From positions 124,001 to 188,000 of the forward strand of contig JAKOVX010000068.1 of the NCBI GenBank assembly GCA_029781855.1: a stretch of 64,000 bases of DNA. The letters are read 5' to 3'. Positions 54,014-63,961 of this stretch are shown in pieces. The notes below the pieces were generated by a model. That model was not told the DNA's origin. It worked only from the letters and a program-made list of their open reading frames with translations, and ran no database searches. The stretch comes from Acidobacteriota bacterium. GTDB lineage: Bacteria > Acidobacteriota > Blastocatellia > Pyrinomonadales > Pyrinomonadaceae. Each line of letters opens with the position of its first letter. Position 1 is the first letter of the stretch. A program made the position numbers and the translations under genes.

Positions 54014-55084
54014 TCAAAGTTCGGGAAATTCCTCAACAAAATCAAGCAAATTGCTGACATATTGGGCAAATCCGGGACACTTTACAGAGTGGGGGGCGAG
54101 CAAATCTTCCGCCGTGCTCGTATCGTAAGTTTGCGAAATAAAGAAGTACGGCACCGCGTAATGCGGCAGTCCGGTGATCGCCGGTGATAATTTGGTATTC
54201 AGGAACCACTCGGTGAGCTTTTTCGGCGGATGAAATTCCGATGCCCGGCCAGTCATATCGCGGGCGATCACGTCAAATAATTCAGCGGTCGTTAGCGGCG
54301 ACGGATCCGCCAGGGCGATGGTCTTGCCGGTGGCACGATCGTCTTTAGCAAGAGCTACCATTCCGTTGACGACAAAATCTACGGGCACCAGATTGAGGCG
54401 GACGTCCTTGTTTCCGACGTTGAATGCCCTCAAAAGCGTCGGTGCCATCCGCAGATAGTGGATAAGATAATAAATGCCGTCGTATTTTACGGTCTCGCCT
54501 GTGACCGAATCGCCGACCACAACAGACGGCCGAAATATCGTCACCGGCAGGTCGGATTTGAGTTTCTCGACCTCCATTTCGGCGAGGTATTTAGTTTCCT
54601 CGTAGTAATTGCGAAAGCCGGCGTCATGCTCGAGCTCGTTTTCGAGGATATCGCCTTCGCGCTTGCCTGCGACATAACAGGTTGAGACGTAGTTGTAGCG
54701 ATAAAGGTCCTTGATCGTACGTACGAAATCGTTTACGTTACGCGTGCCCTCGAGGTTTACTTTGAAACCGACATCTTTCTCGACCGCCAGGTCGTATACG
54801 GCCGCCAGGTGATAAACGTCCGTCGTTTCGAACTGGATCGTTTCCAGGTCCTCCGTTGCGATCCCAAGGTTCGGCTGCGTAATATCGCCCTCGACGATCA
54901 CGAAGCTCTCAAGCGGCGTCGCCGTCGCGGCGGCGATCTCCTCAACGTCGGCCATCGCCTTTTCGACAAACTGCGGCTGAACAAGCAGAAAGAATTGGGT
55001 CTCCGAATTAGCGAGGCTTTCAACAAGGCGGCTGGCAATAAAGCCCGGAAACCCTGTGACGAAGATGGAATGGCGAAACATCAT
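54014..55084 (-). CDS. SDR-family NAD-dependent epimerase / acyl-CoA reductase-like protein
   Basis: A 356-residue extended short-chain dehydrogenase. The nucleotide-binding motif is FVTGFPGFIASRL (TGxxGx2G/A), the catalytic pair is in YYEETKYLAE (YxxxK), and VYHLAAVYDLAV and FRPSVVVGDSVTG are typical. It resembles NAD_binding_4 (fatty acyl reductase) proteins. The substrate is unknown. Confidence 0.85.
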   Translation of the reverse strand: MMFRHSIFVTGFPGFIASRLVESLANSETQFFLLVQPQFVEKAMADVEEIAAATATPLESFVIVEGDITQPNLGIATEDLETIQFETTDVYHLAAVYDLAVEKDVGFKVNLEGTRNVNDFVRTIKDLYRYNYVSTCYVAGKREGDILENELEHDAGFRNYYEETKYLAEMEVEKLKSDLPVTIFRPSVVVGDSVTGETVKYDGIYYLIHYLRMAPTLLRAFNVGNKDVRLNLVPVDFVVNGMVALAKDDRATGKTIALADPSPLTTAELFDVIARDMTGRASEFHPPKKLTEWFLNTKLSPAITGLPHYAVPYFFISQTYDTSTAEDLLAPHSVKCPGFAQYVSNLLDFVEEFPEL

Positions 55085-55245
55085 ATCTCTATCTTACCAA
55101 TTATGAGCATGATAATGCGTGTCCTCTGAACCATTCAATTTCTGGCTCTACGATCTATTGCCTAGGGCTCCATTATCCATTTACGGTCATCAGTTGGACA
55201 CCGACGAGCTCAAAACAGAAATCCGTTTACTTTCGGTCTAGGCGT

Positions 55246-55578
55246 ATGATAGAGTTTCGGCAAGACATGAGAATTCAGGAAATGCGGTCGGGGATATCGC
55301 ATCTGCGAAAGCGGATAGATGATCAACGGCCAAATGAAATACTCGAGATGAGATCGATGCTCGAAGCCGAACTTCCGCCGGTTCCGGAGCCGATAGCCCC
55401 GATAGATCCGGCTAGTGAGCTCGACGAGCTGCGTTGGGCGGTCGTGTCTTTTGTTCGAACTGAAGCCAGCGGATTGTCCTACAAACAAGCCCTGCAGTGG
55501 ATGAGCGAACTTGATCTCCAGGGAGTCGCCGGCCTGTGCATCGTTACAAACGAAGCTGCCGAACGCAACAAAGCCTAA
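55246..55578 (+). CDS. Hypothetical 110-residue helical protein
   Basis: A protein with a long charged N-terminal helix (MRIQEMRSGISHLRKRIDDQ), a Pro-rich linker (LPPVPEPIAPIDP) and a compact C-terminal helical domain. I do not recognise it, and the start is uncertain (ATG at 55267 or later is possible). It overlaps the 3' end of the quinone oxidoreductase gene on the other strand by 4 bases. Confidence 0.5.
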   Translation: MIEFRQDMRIQEMRSGISHLRKRIDDQRPNEILEMRSMLEAELPPVPEPIAPIDPASELDELRWAVVSFVRTEASGLSYKQALQWMSELDLQGVAGLCIVTNEAAERNKA

Positions 55579-56561
55579 AACTCCAACACAACTTTGCCAA
55601 AGCTCTTGTTAGATCCCAGATACTGATAAGCCGCGTCCGCGTCTCTAGACGGGAAGACCCGATCGAGGGTCGGACTTACGATTCCTTTGGCCAAAAGCGG
55701 CACAACCTCATTAGTGAACGCCCTTGTCACGTCGGCTTTTTCTTCAGCCGAACGCGCCCGGAGAACAGTCCCGATGATCGAGGCACGCTTTTGAAGAGCA
55801 AGACCCAAATTGAATTCGGCAGTCCGGCCGGATGTAAGTCCGACCAGGATCAAACGGCCCTTTACAGCGAGCGACAGTAAATTCTGTTCAAAATACGCCG
55901 CGCCGACCAGGTCGAGGATCACGTTTGCTCCGCGTCCATCGGTCGCATCTATAACATTGCTTGAAAATCCGGGAGACGTTGACGTCTCCACGCCGAGATC
56001 GAGCCCAAATGCCGCGCATTTTTCAAGTTTTTCGGCCGTTCGCGACGTGCCGATGACTACGTTCCCGTTCGCCTTTGCGAGCTGCAGAGCGGCGAGCCCG
56101 ACGCCGGATCCGACGGCGTGGATCAGGAGCGTTTCGCCAGCCTGCAGCTTACCGAGAGTGAATACAGCATCGTAGGCGGTGATAAATGCTTCGGGAACCG
56201 CCGCTGCCTCGACAAAACTCAAATTCTCGGGCACGCGGGCCAGATGTGAGGCATCGGCCAGGTGTAATTCGGCCTGAGCCTCGCCGGCGGCGATACCGAA
56301 AACACGATCGCCGACCGCAAACCCGGTGACCGTTTCCCCGATGGCGGCAACTTCGCCGGCAAATTCGAGCCCCGGAATATTCGGCGAGTAACCGGCCGGC
56401 GGCGGGTAGAGTCCACGCCGCTGCAGCAGATCGGCACGATTCAGCCCGGCAGCCTTAACGCGAACCAGCACTTTGCTTCCGGTTGGCGGCTGAGGGTCCG
56501 GCACATCTCGAAGTTCGAGGTTATCTTCGGACTGAAAATCGGTAAAGTAAACGGCTTTCAT
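55575..56561 (-). CDS. NAD(P)H:quinone oxidoreductase, PIG3/zeta-crystallin type
   Basis: A 328-residue medium-chain dehydrogenase without the catalytic-zinc ligands of alcohol dehydrogenase. Blocks: VLVRVKAAGLNRADLLQRRG, GLEFAGEVAAIGETVTG, LLIHAVGSGVGLAALQLAKA (nucleotide fold), and ILDLVGAAYFEQNL. Relatives reduce quinones with NADPH. It is separated by 19 bases from the TolC gene stop downstream. Confidence 0.92.
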   Translation of the reverse strand: MKAVYFTDFQSEDNLELRDVPDPQPPTGSKVLVRVKAAGLNRADLLQRRGLYPPPAGYSPNIPGLEFAGEVAAIGETVTGFAVGDRVFGIAAGEAQAELHLADASHLARVPENLSFVEAAAVPEAFITAYDAVFTLGKLQAGETLLIHAVGSGVGLAALQLAKANGNVVIGTSRTAEKLEKCAAFGLDLGVETSTSPGFSSNVIDATDGRGANVILDLVGAAYFEQNLLSLAVKGRLILVGLTSGRTAEFNLGLALQKRASIIGTVLRARSAEEKADVTRAFTNEVVPLLAKGIVSPTLDRVFPSRDADAAYQYLGSNKSFGKVVLEF

Positions 56562-56580
56562 TCTAAACTCGAAAAGCGAG

Positions 56581-58323
56581 CTATTTCACGACCTTCGGAG
56601 CGACGTTATTGGCCTTGAGCGAGTTTCCCGTGGCTCGTTCGAGATCGGCAATGGCCTTATTGAGCTCGGTTCTGGCGCGCAATTCGTTGCTGCGTGCCGC
56701 CGCCAGTGCGGTTTGCCGGTCGAGTACCTTATAAACGTCGGACTGGCCGGCGTCCAGTTTTCGCTGTTCCGAATCGTACTGTTTAGCGGTATTCTCGCGG
56801 GCAATGGCAGCGGCCCGAAGCCGTGCCTCGGCCGTCCTGATGGCTTGCAGGGCATTACGGACATCGACCTGTATCCCCTGCTCGATCTGTTCCCGCTGGG
56901 TCTCGATCTTTTCGCCCTCGACCAGCGATTTTCCAAGCTGGGCACTCGCGGTCTTGTCGCCGAACAGCGGCAAACTGATGTTGATGCCGACCCGGAACGT
57001 CGGATAGCGATTTTGGAAAATGCCGCCATACGGATTTCCCGTCAGCAGCGAGAGGTTCGCCAATTGTGCCTGGCATGCAGGCGATGTCGGGTTGGTAGTA
57101 CACGGCAGCGGAAACGGGCTCGAGAATCGCGGATTCTGATTACCGCCGACGCCCGCCGAGTTGTAGCTCGCGATCAGGTCGATCTGCGGCTTTTTCTGGT
57201 CGCGATAATATCTTTGGTCGACCGCGTTTATGTCCTTCTGATCTTTGTTGATCTCGAGTTCCGGCCGATTCTCGAGCGCCGTGTCCATGGCCTCGGTCAA
57301 CGTGGTTCGCGGAACCTGGATCTCGACCGAGTCAACTGGCGTCAGCGACTGACTCCAGACCGAATCATTGCGGTTCGTGGAGATCAGGCTCTTTATCGCA
57401 TTTTCGGCCTGGTTAACTATGTTCAGTGCGTCATAGACCGCCTGTTCAAAGTTCGCGACCTGTGTCTCGGCCGCCACAATGTCGATCGGAGCAAGTTGGC
57501 CCTCTTCGACCAGACGTTTGTTGTGTTCGAGCTGATCCTTCGCGTCCCGAACGCTGTCACGCTGCACCTGCAGGTTTCGCAATGCAAAGGCAAGGTCCCA
57601 ATATGCCTTTTCAGCGGTGGCCACTACCTCGATCGAACGCTGACGAAATTGAGTATCGGTCAAGGAGAGGTTCTTTTTCGCGATCTCGATCGTTCGGCGG
57701 CTCTGGTCGAATTTTCGGCCGCGAAACAGCGGCTGCGTGAGCGAAAATCCAAGTGACGAATTATCCTGCGGGCTAAGGATCGAGATCGGGTTGTCCGTCG
57801 TCACACGTGAATTATTCAATGAGCCGGTGACCACGGTTCCAAAATTCGGAACATATCCCGTGACCGACGCATTTCCAACGAGCGACCTGACTGTCGTTGA
57901 CGAATTAGAGCTAAAGATGCTCACGTTCGGCGACTTAGAGCTGTCGTAATAGGTCTGGGCGTTGAAACGCGGTTGATAGATCCCGCGGGTCGATTGCAGA
58001 TCGAATTCGGCGCTGCGCACATTCTTTCGGGTGATCTCGATGTCCTTATTATTTTCAAGTGCCAGTTCGATCGTCTCTTTGAGGGTCAACGAACGCTGTT
58101 GGGTCATATCGACGCCGACCCGTCCCAGATCCGGCATACTTCTATCGTCGGAACTGTAATTGGGGGCGATCGCCGGAACGCCTTTCAGGTCCTCGGGTGA
58201 AACGCCCTGCTTATCCGTGACGGCAGGCGTTGGCGTAGGCGTCGGCTGAGCGTCCTGCGCCCAGACATTCGCAGCGGCGACAGAAATGATGCAAAACACA
58301 AAAATGTATAAATTCCGCTTCAT
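56581..58323 (-). CDS. TolC family outer membrane efflux protein
   Basis: A 580-residue outer membrane channel, longer than E. coli TolC. It has a signal peptide (to VWAQ, about residue 22), two OEP repeats with the LTLKETIELALENN start, and long coiled-coil segments (VQRDSVRDAKDQLEHNKRLV, RARTELNKAIADLERATGNS). It is the last gene of the RND efflux operon and exports the pump's substrates across the outer membrane. Confidence 0.93.
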   Translation of the reverse strand: MKRNLYIFVFCIISVAAANVWAQDAQPTPTPTPAVTDKQGVSPEDLKGVPAIAPNYSSDDRSMPDLGRVGVDMTQQRSLTLKETIELALENNKDIEITRKNVRSAEFDLQSTRGIYQPRFNAQTYYDSSKSPNVSIFSSNSSTTVRSLVGNASVTGYVPNFGTVVTGSLNNSRVTTDNPISILSPQDNSSLGFSLTQPLFRGRKFDQSRRTIEIAKKNLSLTDTQFRQRSIEVVATAEKAYWDLAFALRNLQVQRDSVRDAKDQLEHNKRLVEEGQLAPIDIVAAETQVANFEQAVYDALNIVNQAENAIKSLISTNRNDSVWSQSLTPVDSVEIQVPRTTLTEAMDTALENRPELEINKDQKDINAVDQRYYRDQKKPQIDLIASYNSAGVGGNQNPRFSSPFPLPCTTNPTSPACQAQLANLSLLTGNPYGGIFQNRYPTFRVGINISLPLFGDKTASAQLGKSLVEGEKIETQREQIEQGIQVDVRNALQAIRTAEARLRAAAIARENTAKQYDSEQRKLDAGQSDVYKVLDRQTALAAARSNELRARTELNKAIADLERATGNSLKANNVAPKVVK

Positions 58324-58353
58324 ATAAATAGATCTCGTTTAGACCATTTCCAA

Positions 58354-61300
58354 CTACTGTTTGCTAACGATCGAGCTCGTAGCAGTGACAAACCTGCGCT
58401 TGATCCCTCCGAAAAGCCACTCTGCAAATCGGTTCACGTAGCTGAACAATCTCATTTCGGCCAGATCGTCGAATATCGAATAAAAGACCGGGACCGCCAG
58501 CAGCGTCAGCAGCAGGCATAGCGATTGTCCGCCGACGACCAGCACGCCGATCGAGCGGTTCGTACCGGAACCGGCCCCGGTGGAAATAACCAGCGGGAGC
58601 ATACCCGCGACAAGCGCGATCGTCGTCATCAGGATCGGCCGCAAGCGGTCTCGATTGGCCTGGATTATCGCGTCATACCGGCTCATACCCTTGGAACGGA
58701 GCGAGTTGGTGTGATCGATCTGCAGAATGGCGTTCTTTTTTACAACGCCGAACAGCAGAAGCAATCCGAGGCCCGAAAAAATGTTAACGGACTGTCCCAA
58801 AACCAGGAGGCTGAAGATCCCGAACGGGATCGACAGCGGCAGCGTCAACAGGATCGTGATCGGGTGAATGAACGATTCGAACTGTGCCGCCAGCACGATG
58901 TACATAAAGATGAACGACAGGGCGAACGCCAACAGGAAGTAGAAACCGGCCTTGCCCATTTCCTTGGACTGGCCGACGTAACCCGTCCGGTAACCGGCGC
59001 CGTCGATCTTCATATCCTTTACGAAGGCATCGATCGCGGACGTGATACTCGCCGCCGAGCCGCCCGGACGAGTGTTCGCAAGCAGAGTCACTTGGCGCTG
59101 CCTGTTCGTTCGATCGATGGAACTAGGCCCGGTACCTTCGCTTGTCTTTACCACACGATCGAGTGTCACCCATCCTAATTTCGCCGACGGTACAATGACC
59201 CGTTTCAGCCCGTCGACACTCGTCCGAAACGAGCTGATCGCCCGAACACGAACCTCATATTGATCGGTTCCGGCATTAAATGTCGACGCTTGCTGTCCGG
59301 CGACCAGGATGTTGAGCGCCTGCGAAACATCACCGATACGCACCCCGAGATCGGCGGCCGTCGCACGGTCGACCGACAAGCGTACCTCCGGTTTGCCGGA
59401 GATCAGGGTCGAGTCGACGTCAACCGCGTCGGGGATCGTCTTCATTTTCTCAAGGATCTTTTCGGAATACTCCTCGAGCTTCTTCAAGTCGGGCCCCGCG
59501 ATCAGGAACTGCACGTTCGCGTTTCGAAATCCGCCGCCCGAGAATGCCTGGACCTGCTGAACACCGGTTCGGAGGTCCTTCGGAAACTTCTCCGCGATCA
59601 TGTCTCGCGTTGCCGCCATCAGGTCTTCTTGCGACTTAGCACGCTGGCCGATGTCGGCAAGCTTGACGTAGATCGTCCCGGCATTTACGACCTGCTGCTG
59701 TCCGCCGCCGACGGTCGTCAATGTGTCCGTGACGCCCGGCATCTTGCGGATCTCCGACGCGATCCTTTCAAAGGTCTGCGACGAAGCCGAAAGACTTGTG
59801 CCTTCGGGAACGCGGACAGAAACCTCAAATTGAGATTGGTCGTCGACCGGCAGGAAATTCTTGCCGACAAACATAAAGAGCGGAACAATGCTCAGGAACA
59901 CGAGAATGCAGAGCGTGATGATCACCCATCGGTGATTCATCGAGAACCGAAGCAATGCGGCATAGACCGCGTCGACCGACCTGAACCAGCCGGTGTAATG
60001 GCTGTCGCCGGCAGGCTTCTCTTCGATCATGCCGTCGCCTTTGATCTCGTCCTCGACTGCTCCGTGCGGATCTTTCTTTTGCTTGATCAAGCGGGCGGCG
60101 AGCATCGGCGTGAGCGTAAACGAGACGATCAGCGAGACCCCGACAGCGAACGATGCCGTCAAGCCAAAACTCGACATGAACCGCCCGACAATGCCCTGCA
60201 TAAACCCGATCGGGACAAACACGGCCATCAGCGACAACGTCGTCGCGAGAACGGCGAGGCCGATCTCACGAGTGCCCTCGATCGCCGCCTGGAATGGGTT
60301 CATCCCTTTCTCTTCGACAAAGCGATAGATATTTTCGAGCACCACGATCGCGTCGTCGATCACGATACCGACCATCAGCGTCAGCGACAGCATCGTGATC
60401 GAATTGAGCGTGTAGCCCATCGCGTACATCAGCGCGAATGTAGAAATGATCGACGTCGGAATGGCGAGACCCGCGATCAGAGTCGAACGGAAACTCCACA
60501 GGAACAGGAACACCACGATCGCCGCTAGTATCGACCCGACGACAAGATGCTCTTCGATCGAATGCAGTGAGTTCTCGATAAAGATCGAGTTGTCGGCAAC
60601 GATCCGTATCGTGTAGTTTGGCGGCAGGCCCGGCATTATCTCGGCAAGTTTTGCCTTGACCGCACGTGCCGTAGCCACGGTATTTTGGCCGGATTGCTTG
60701 GCGACAACCAGCGTCACCGCCGGCAGCCCGTTCAAACGGGATTCGGAACGCAGCTCTTCGGCTCCGTCCTCGACATACCCAATGTCCTTGACCTTGACCT
60801 GATAATTTCCGCGCGTCGCGACGACGACGTCATTGAATTCTTCCGGCTTTTCGACCTTTCCGACGGTGCGAACGCTTGTTTCCTTCGGCCCCTCGTCAAG
60901 CCTGCCGCTCGGGAACTCGACATTTTGAATCGCTAATGCGCCCGAGACCTCACCCGGCGTGATGCTGTACGAACGCATCTTATCGGGATCGACCCAGACG
61001 TTGATCTGGCGCTCCTGCCCGCCGATGATCGTGATCTGGCCAACTCCATTCACCGATTCGATAGGTTCTTTGATCTTCTTTTTGGCTGTTTCGGTGATTT
61101 CGCGAAGCGACGTCGGTGCCGACACCGTGATACGCAGAACCGGGGCAGCATCGCTGTCGAGTTTCTGTACCGTCGGCTGCTTGGCAGTTTCGGGCAGGTT
61201 CGGAATGATGGTCTGGACGCGGTTCTCGACCTCTTGCGCCGCGATGTTCACGTCCTTTTCGAGCACGAACTGTACGAATACCTGCGAGAGGCCCTCGACC

Positions 61301-61554
61301 GAGGTCGACCGCAGCTCGTCGATGCCGCTAATGGTATTGACGGCCTCTTCGACCTTGTCCGTGACCTCGGTCTCGATCTCCTGCGGACTCGCTCCGGGGT
61401 TCACGACCGTGACCGTGATCGTCGGAAAATCGACCTTTGGAAACAGGTCAACGCCCAGGCTCATGAATGAGAATGCGCCCACAACCACGAGCGAAAGTAT
61501 GAGCATCGTGGCAAAAACAGGACGCTTAACACAAATTTCGGCCAGCCATTGCAT
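58354..61554 (-). CDS. RND efflux pump inner membrane subunit (AcrB/MexF-like)
   Basis: A 1066-residue proton-driven pump with the expected 12 membrane helices: one near the N-terminus (FATMLILSLVVVGAFSF), two six-helix groups, and two large periplasmic loops. RND blocks: SITMLSLTLMVGIVIDDAIV (TM4 region with the proton-relay Asp pair), GFMQGIVGRFMSSFGLTASF, and GVLVVGGQSLCLLLTLLAVP at the end. It is preceded by an AGGGG-type ribosome site. It is flanked by SRPBCC and TolC genes on the same strand. Confidence 0.95.
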   Translation of the reverse strand: MQWLAEICVKRPVFATMLILSLVVVGAFSFMSLGVDLFPKVDFPTITVTVVNPGASPQEIETEVTDKVEEAVNTISGIDELRSTSVEGLSQVFVQFVLEKDVNIAAQEVENRVQTIIPNLPETAKQPTVQKLDSDAAPVLRITVSAPTSLREITETAKKKIKEPIESVNGVGQITIIGGQERQINVWVDPDKMRSYSITPGEVSGALAIQNVEFPSGRLDEGPKETSVRTVGKVEKPEEFNDVVVATRGNYQVKVKDIGYVEDGAEELRSESRLNGLPAVTLVVAKQSGQNTVATARAVKAKLAEIMPGLPPNYTIRIVADNSIFIENSLHSIEEHLVVGSILAAIVVFLFLWSFRSTLIAGLAIPTSIISTFALMYAMGYTLNSITMLSLTLMVGIVIDDAIVVLENIYRFVEEKGMNPFQAAIEGTREIGLAVLATTLSLMAVFVPIGFMQGIVGRFMSSFGLTASFAVGVSLIVSFTLTPMLAARLIKQKKDPHGAVEDEIKGDGMIEEKPAGDSHYTGWFRSVDAVYAALLRFSMNHRWVIITLCILVFLSIVPLFMFVGKNFLPVDDQSQFEVSVRVPEGTSLSASSQTFERIASEIRKMPGVTDTLTTVGGGQQQVVNAGTIYVKLADIGQRAKSQEDLMAATRDMIAEKFPKDLRTGVQQVQAFSGGGFRNANVQFLIAGPDLKKLEEYSEKILEKMKTIPDAVDVDSTLISGKPEVRLSVDRATAADLGVRIGDVSQALNILVAGQQASTFNAGTDQYEVRVRAISSFRTSVDGLKRVIVPSAKLGWVTLDRVVKTSEGTGPSSIDRTNRQRQVTLLANTRPGGSAASITSAIDAFVKDMKIDGAGYRTGYVGQSKEMGKAGFYFLLAFALSFIFMYIVLAAQFESFIHPITILLTLPLSIPFGIFSLLVLGQSVNIFSGLGLLLLFGVVKKNAILQIDHTNSLRSKGMSRYDAIIQANRDRLRPILMTTIALVAGMLPLVISTGAGSGTNRSIGVLVVGGQSLCLLLTLLAVPVFYSIFDDLAEMRLFSYVNRFAEWLFGGIKRRFVTATSSIVSKQ

Positions 61555-61572
61555 AAAGAACTTACCCCTCGA

Positions 61573-62007
61573 TCAATTACCCTCTGCGCGCTTCTTTAGC
61601 GCCCGATTCATATCCTCAAATCCACGCTGCGTATTCTTTTTCAGCATGGGCCACAATATCGGCACGAGAATTCCCGAAAACTCCTCACGCTGTACGAACC
61701 GGACCTTGTCGTCGGCGATCGGTTCAATATGAAACTCGTGCTGACCGTCGAAAATCCCGCTTATTCCGAATTTTCCTTTCCACGCGAACAATCGGTTTTC
61801 CGTCACCTTAACCACCGCCGGTGCGAGTTTTGCGCCCATTCCGTCTTCCGGCTTGATGTAGACGCTCAACGCCGCTCCGACCTCCGGCTTTCCCGAGATC
61901 TCACGGACGAAAGGGTTCCACTCCGGGTAAGCCCCAAAATCCATCAGCTCTTTCCAAACCCTGTCGGCCGGGGCATCTATTTCGATCTCCGTGCTCAGTT
62001 CAGTCAT
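61573..62007 (-). CDS. SRPBCC (START-like) domain protein inside the efflux operon
   Basis: A 144-residue protein of the SRPBCC/polyketide-cyclase family, a hydrophobic-ligand-binding fold. It starts IEIDAPADRVWKELMDFGAY, has EWNPFVREISGKPEVGAALS, and ends LKKNTQRGFEDMNRALKKRA, as in family proteins. No signal peptide. It sits between the adaptor (9-base gap) and the pump (18-base gap), so it is cotranscribed. A role in binding an efflux substrate is only an inference. Confidence 0.9.
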   Translation of the reverse strand: MTELSTEIEIDAPADRVWKELMDFGAYPEWNPFVREISGKPEVGAALSVYIKPEDGMGAKLAPAVVKVTENRLFAWKGKFGISGIFDGQHEFHIEPIADDKVRFVQREEFSGILVPILWPMLKKNTQRGFEDMNRALKKRAEGN

Positions 62008-62016
62008 TCGTGACCT

Positions 62017-63327
62017 CTAGTTCATCTGACGAACAAGCACGCCGTCGAAGAGCGAATTCAGGTTATTCGTCGCGATCATTTCGCCCTCGGCGATCCCGGT
62101 CTTGACCTGGATCAAGCCGTTCTCGAGCAGGCCGAGCTGAACGATATGTTCGCGTGCCGCACCGTCCTTGATCACGTAGACCTTGTTAATGTCGCCCTCT
62201 GCTTTCACGGCCGTCGCCGGGATCATTACTGCGTTCTCCGGTTTCGATTGCGTTATGCGGACCGTCGCGAACTGGCCTGGTTTGAGCAGGCCTTCGCCGT
62301 TATCCACCTCGGCCTCAACCGTCAGCGTACGCGCCGTCACGTTCAAGCCCGGCAGAATGCGGGCAATGCGTCCCGCAAAATTGCGGTCCGGATATGCGGT
62401 CGTCTGAAGCGCGATCCCTTGTCCGATGGCCACCTTGTCGATCGAGGCCTCAGGGACGTCGATCTTCAGACGCAGCGTTGACGTACGGACGATCGTCGCG
62501 ATCTTGGTGTTCGGTGCGCTCGGGCTGATGTACTCGCCTGGATCGGCAACCCGCTCAGAGACGTAGCCGCTGATCGGAGAATAGATCGCGGTGTCCGAGA
62601 TCGATTTCTTAGCCTGGTCGACCTGGGTCTCGGCAGTTGCGATGGCGGATCGGGCTGTCGCAACCTGTGTCTCCGCTAATGTGATCGCCTTGACCGCGAC
62701 AGCCGCATTGGACCTCGCATCATCAAGCTGGCCGAGCAATGCGTCACGCGTCGCCTTTCGCTGATCGACAACCGAGCGCGAGACGTCCCCGCTCTCAAGC
62801 AGCCGCTGTGCCCGCTGATATTCTTTTTCGGCGAGGTCAAGATTTGCCTTGACCGTTTTGACCTGCGAGAACGTCTCGATATTGAACGTTTCGCCGTCCT
62901 TGACCCCGAGCCTGCTCTGGGCCTGCCGCAAACCGGCGATCGCCTGGTCGTATGCCTTTCGCTGCTGCTCGACCTGGGCTTGGGCCTGTTCGAGCCGGAT
63001 CTGTGCATCGCGATCATCGAGTCGGACGAGGACGCTGCCCTTGGTCACATAACTGCCGACGTCGAAATTTACTTGTACGATCTTGCCGGCGACCGATGGA
63101 GCAACGTCAGTCGATTCATCGCTGGCGAGGCTGCCGGTCGCCTCGAAGTAGGTCGGGATCGGCTTGACGACTGCCTGGGTCGAGGTGACGTCGACGACCG
63201 GCGGCTGATCGTTAGCAGCCGCTGCAACGTTTGCGTCCTGCTTTGCGGAGCAGCCTACGAGACCGAGTGTCGATGCCGAAAAGATAAAGGCTGACGTAAT
63301 TAAAAGCTTATGAACTTTCATCATCAT
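62017..63327 (-). CDS. RND efflux periplasmic adaptor (membrane fusion lipoprotein)
   Basis: A 436-residue adaptor linking pump and outer membrane channel. Lipobox LVGC (Cys26) predicts a lipid anchor. The barrel-sandwich domain shows VAPSVAGKIVQVNFDVGSYV and YSPISGYVSERVADPGEYIS, the hairpin is a long coiled coil (EQAQAQVEQQRKAYDQAIAG), and the C-terminal domain has NAVMIPATAVKAEGDINKVY. Three consecutive ATG codons leave the exact start open. Confidence 0.94.
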   Translation of the reverse strand: MMMKVHKLLITSAFIFSASTLGLVGCSAKQDANVAAAANDQPPVVDVTSTQAVVKPIPTYFEATGSLASDESTDVAPSVAGKIVQVNFDVGSYVTKGSVLVRLDDRDAQIRLEQAQAQVEQQRKAYDQAIAGLRQAQSRLGVKDGETFNIETFSQVKTVKANLDLAEKEYQRAQRLLESGDVSRSVVDQRKATRDALLGQLDDARSNAAVAVKAITLAETQVATARSAIATAETQVDQAKKSISDTAIYSPISGYVSERVADPGEYISPSAPNTKIATIVRTSTLRLKIDVPEASIDKVAIGQGIALQTTAYPDRNFAGRIARILPGLNVTARTLTVEAEVDNGEGLLKPGQFATVRITQSKPENAVMIPATAVKAEGDINKVYVIKDGAAREHIVQLGLLENGLIQVKTGIAEGEMIATNNLNSLFDGVLVRQMN

Positions 63328-63346
63328 AAAAACCGTATTGCCGGGT

Positions 63347-63961
63347 CTAATTCTTAATGCCGTTCAACAGGATGTCGGCAAAGTTCTTCGCGGCGTCTTC
63401 GTTCGAAATGTCCATCATCCGCCGTTGCTTGTCCCACAGGATGTTGTTGAGCGAGTGGTGGATCAGCATACCGAGATACGCTCTGACCACTATCTTGGGA
63501 TCCAGCTCCCGCATCGCTCCATCCTTTTGACGTTCACTTATATAGTTTCCAATGAACTCGTAAACTTTTGATACGAACTCGCCGAAAAAGCGTTCGGCCA
63601 ATTTGTGCTCTTCGAGCGCCGAAAAGAACAACAGACGCATGAAACTCTCGTCCGTGTGGTGTTTGGTAAGTGCGTGCAGGCCGAGATTATAGAACACACC
63701 AAAATCGTCCTTTGCCTCCATCGCAAGCCGCAGATCCTCGTTTTCTTCCCAAGGGAAACGGTGAACGCCGTCGTCCGATCGCTTGCTGTCGAGGATCGCG
63801 TCGTAGAGCGCATCTTTTGTTTCAAAATGGCGGAATACCATCGCCTCCGAAACCCCGGACGCGAGCGCTATCTGCTTCGTCGTCGTGCCGCTGAATCCGC
63901 GCTGTGAAAAGAGTTGAACGGCCGCCTGCAATATCTGTTCGCGGCGTTCGTCGCCGGTCAT
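63347..63961 (-). CDS. TetR/AcrR family transcriptional regulator
   Basis: A 204-residue repressor-type protein; the frame continues to the window edge, so a longer N-terminus is possible, but MTGDERREQILQAAVQLFSQ is a typical TetR start. The helix-turn-helix reads TTKQIALASGVSEAMVFRHF. The ligand domain follows. It is the first gene of the efflux operon, 19 bases before the adaptor, and probably controls it. The operator would be beyond the right edge. Confidence 0.9.
   Translation of the reverse strand: MTGDERREQILQAAVQLFSQRGFSGTTTKQIALASGVSEAMVFRHFETKDALYDAILDSKRSDDGVHRFPWEENEDLRLAMEAKDDFGVFYNLGLHALTKHHTDESFMRLLFFSALEEHKLAERFFGEFVSKVYEFIGNYISERQKDGAMRELDPKIVVRAYLGMLIHHSLNNILWDKQRRMMDISNEDAAKNFADILLNGIKN

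Noticed and set aside
56713..57756. 347-codon open frame on the plus strand
   Set aside because: Antisense to the TolC gene, which is well supported.
59260..60528. 422-codon open frame on the plus strand
   Set aside because: Antisense to the RND pump gene. Its composition is Arg/Asp/His-rich, typical of a shadow frame.
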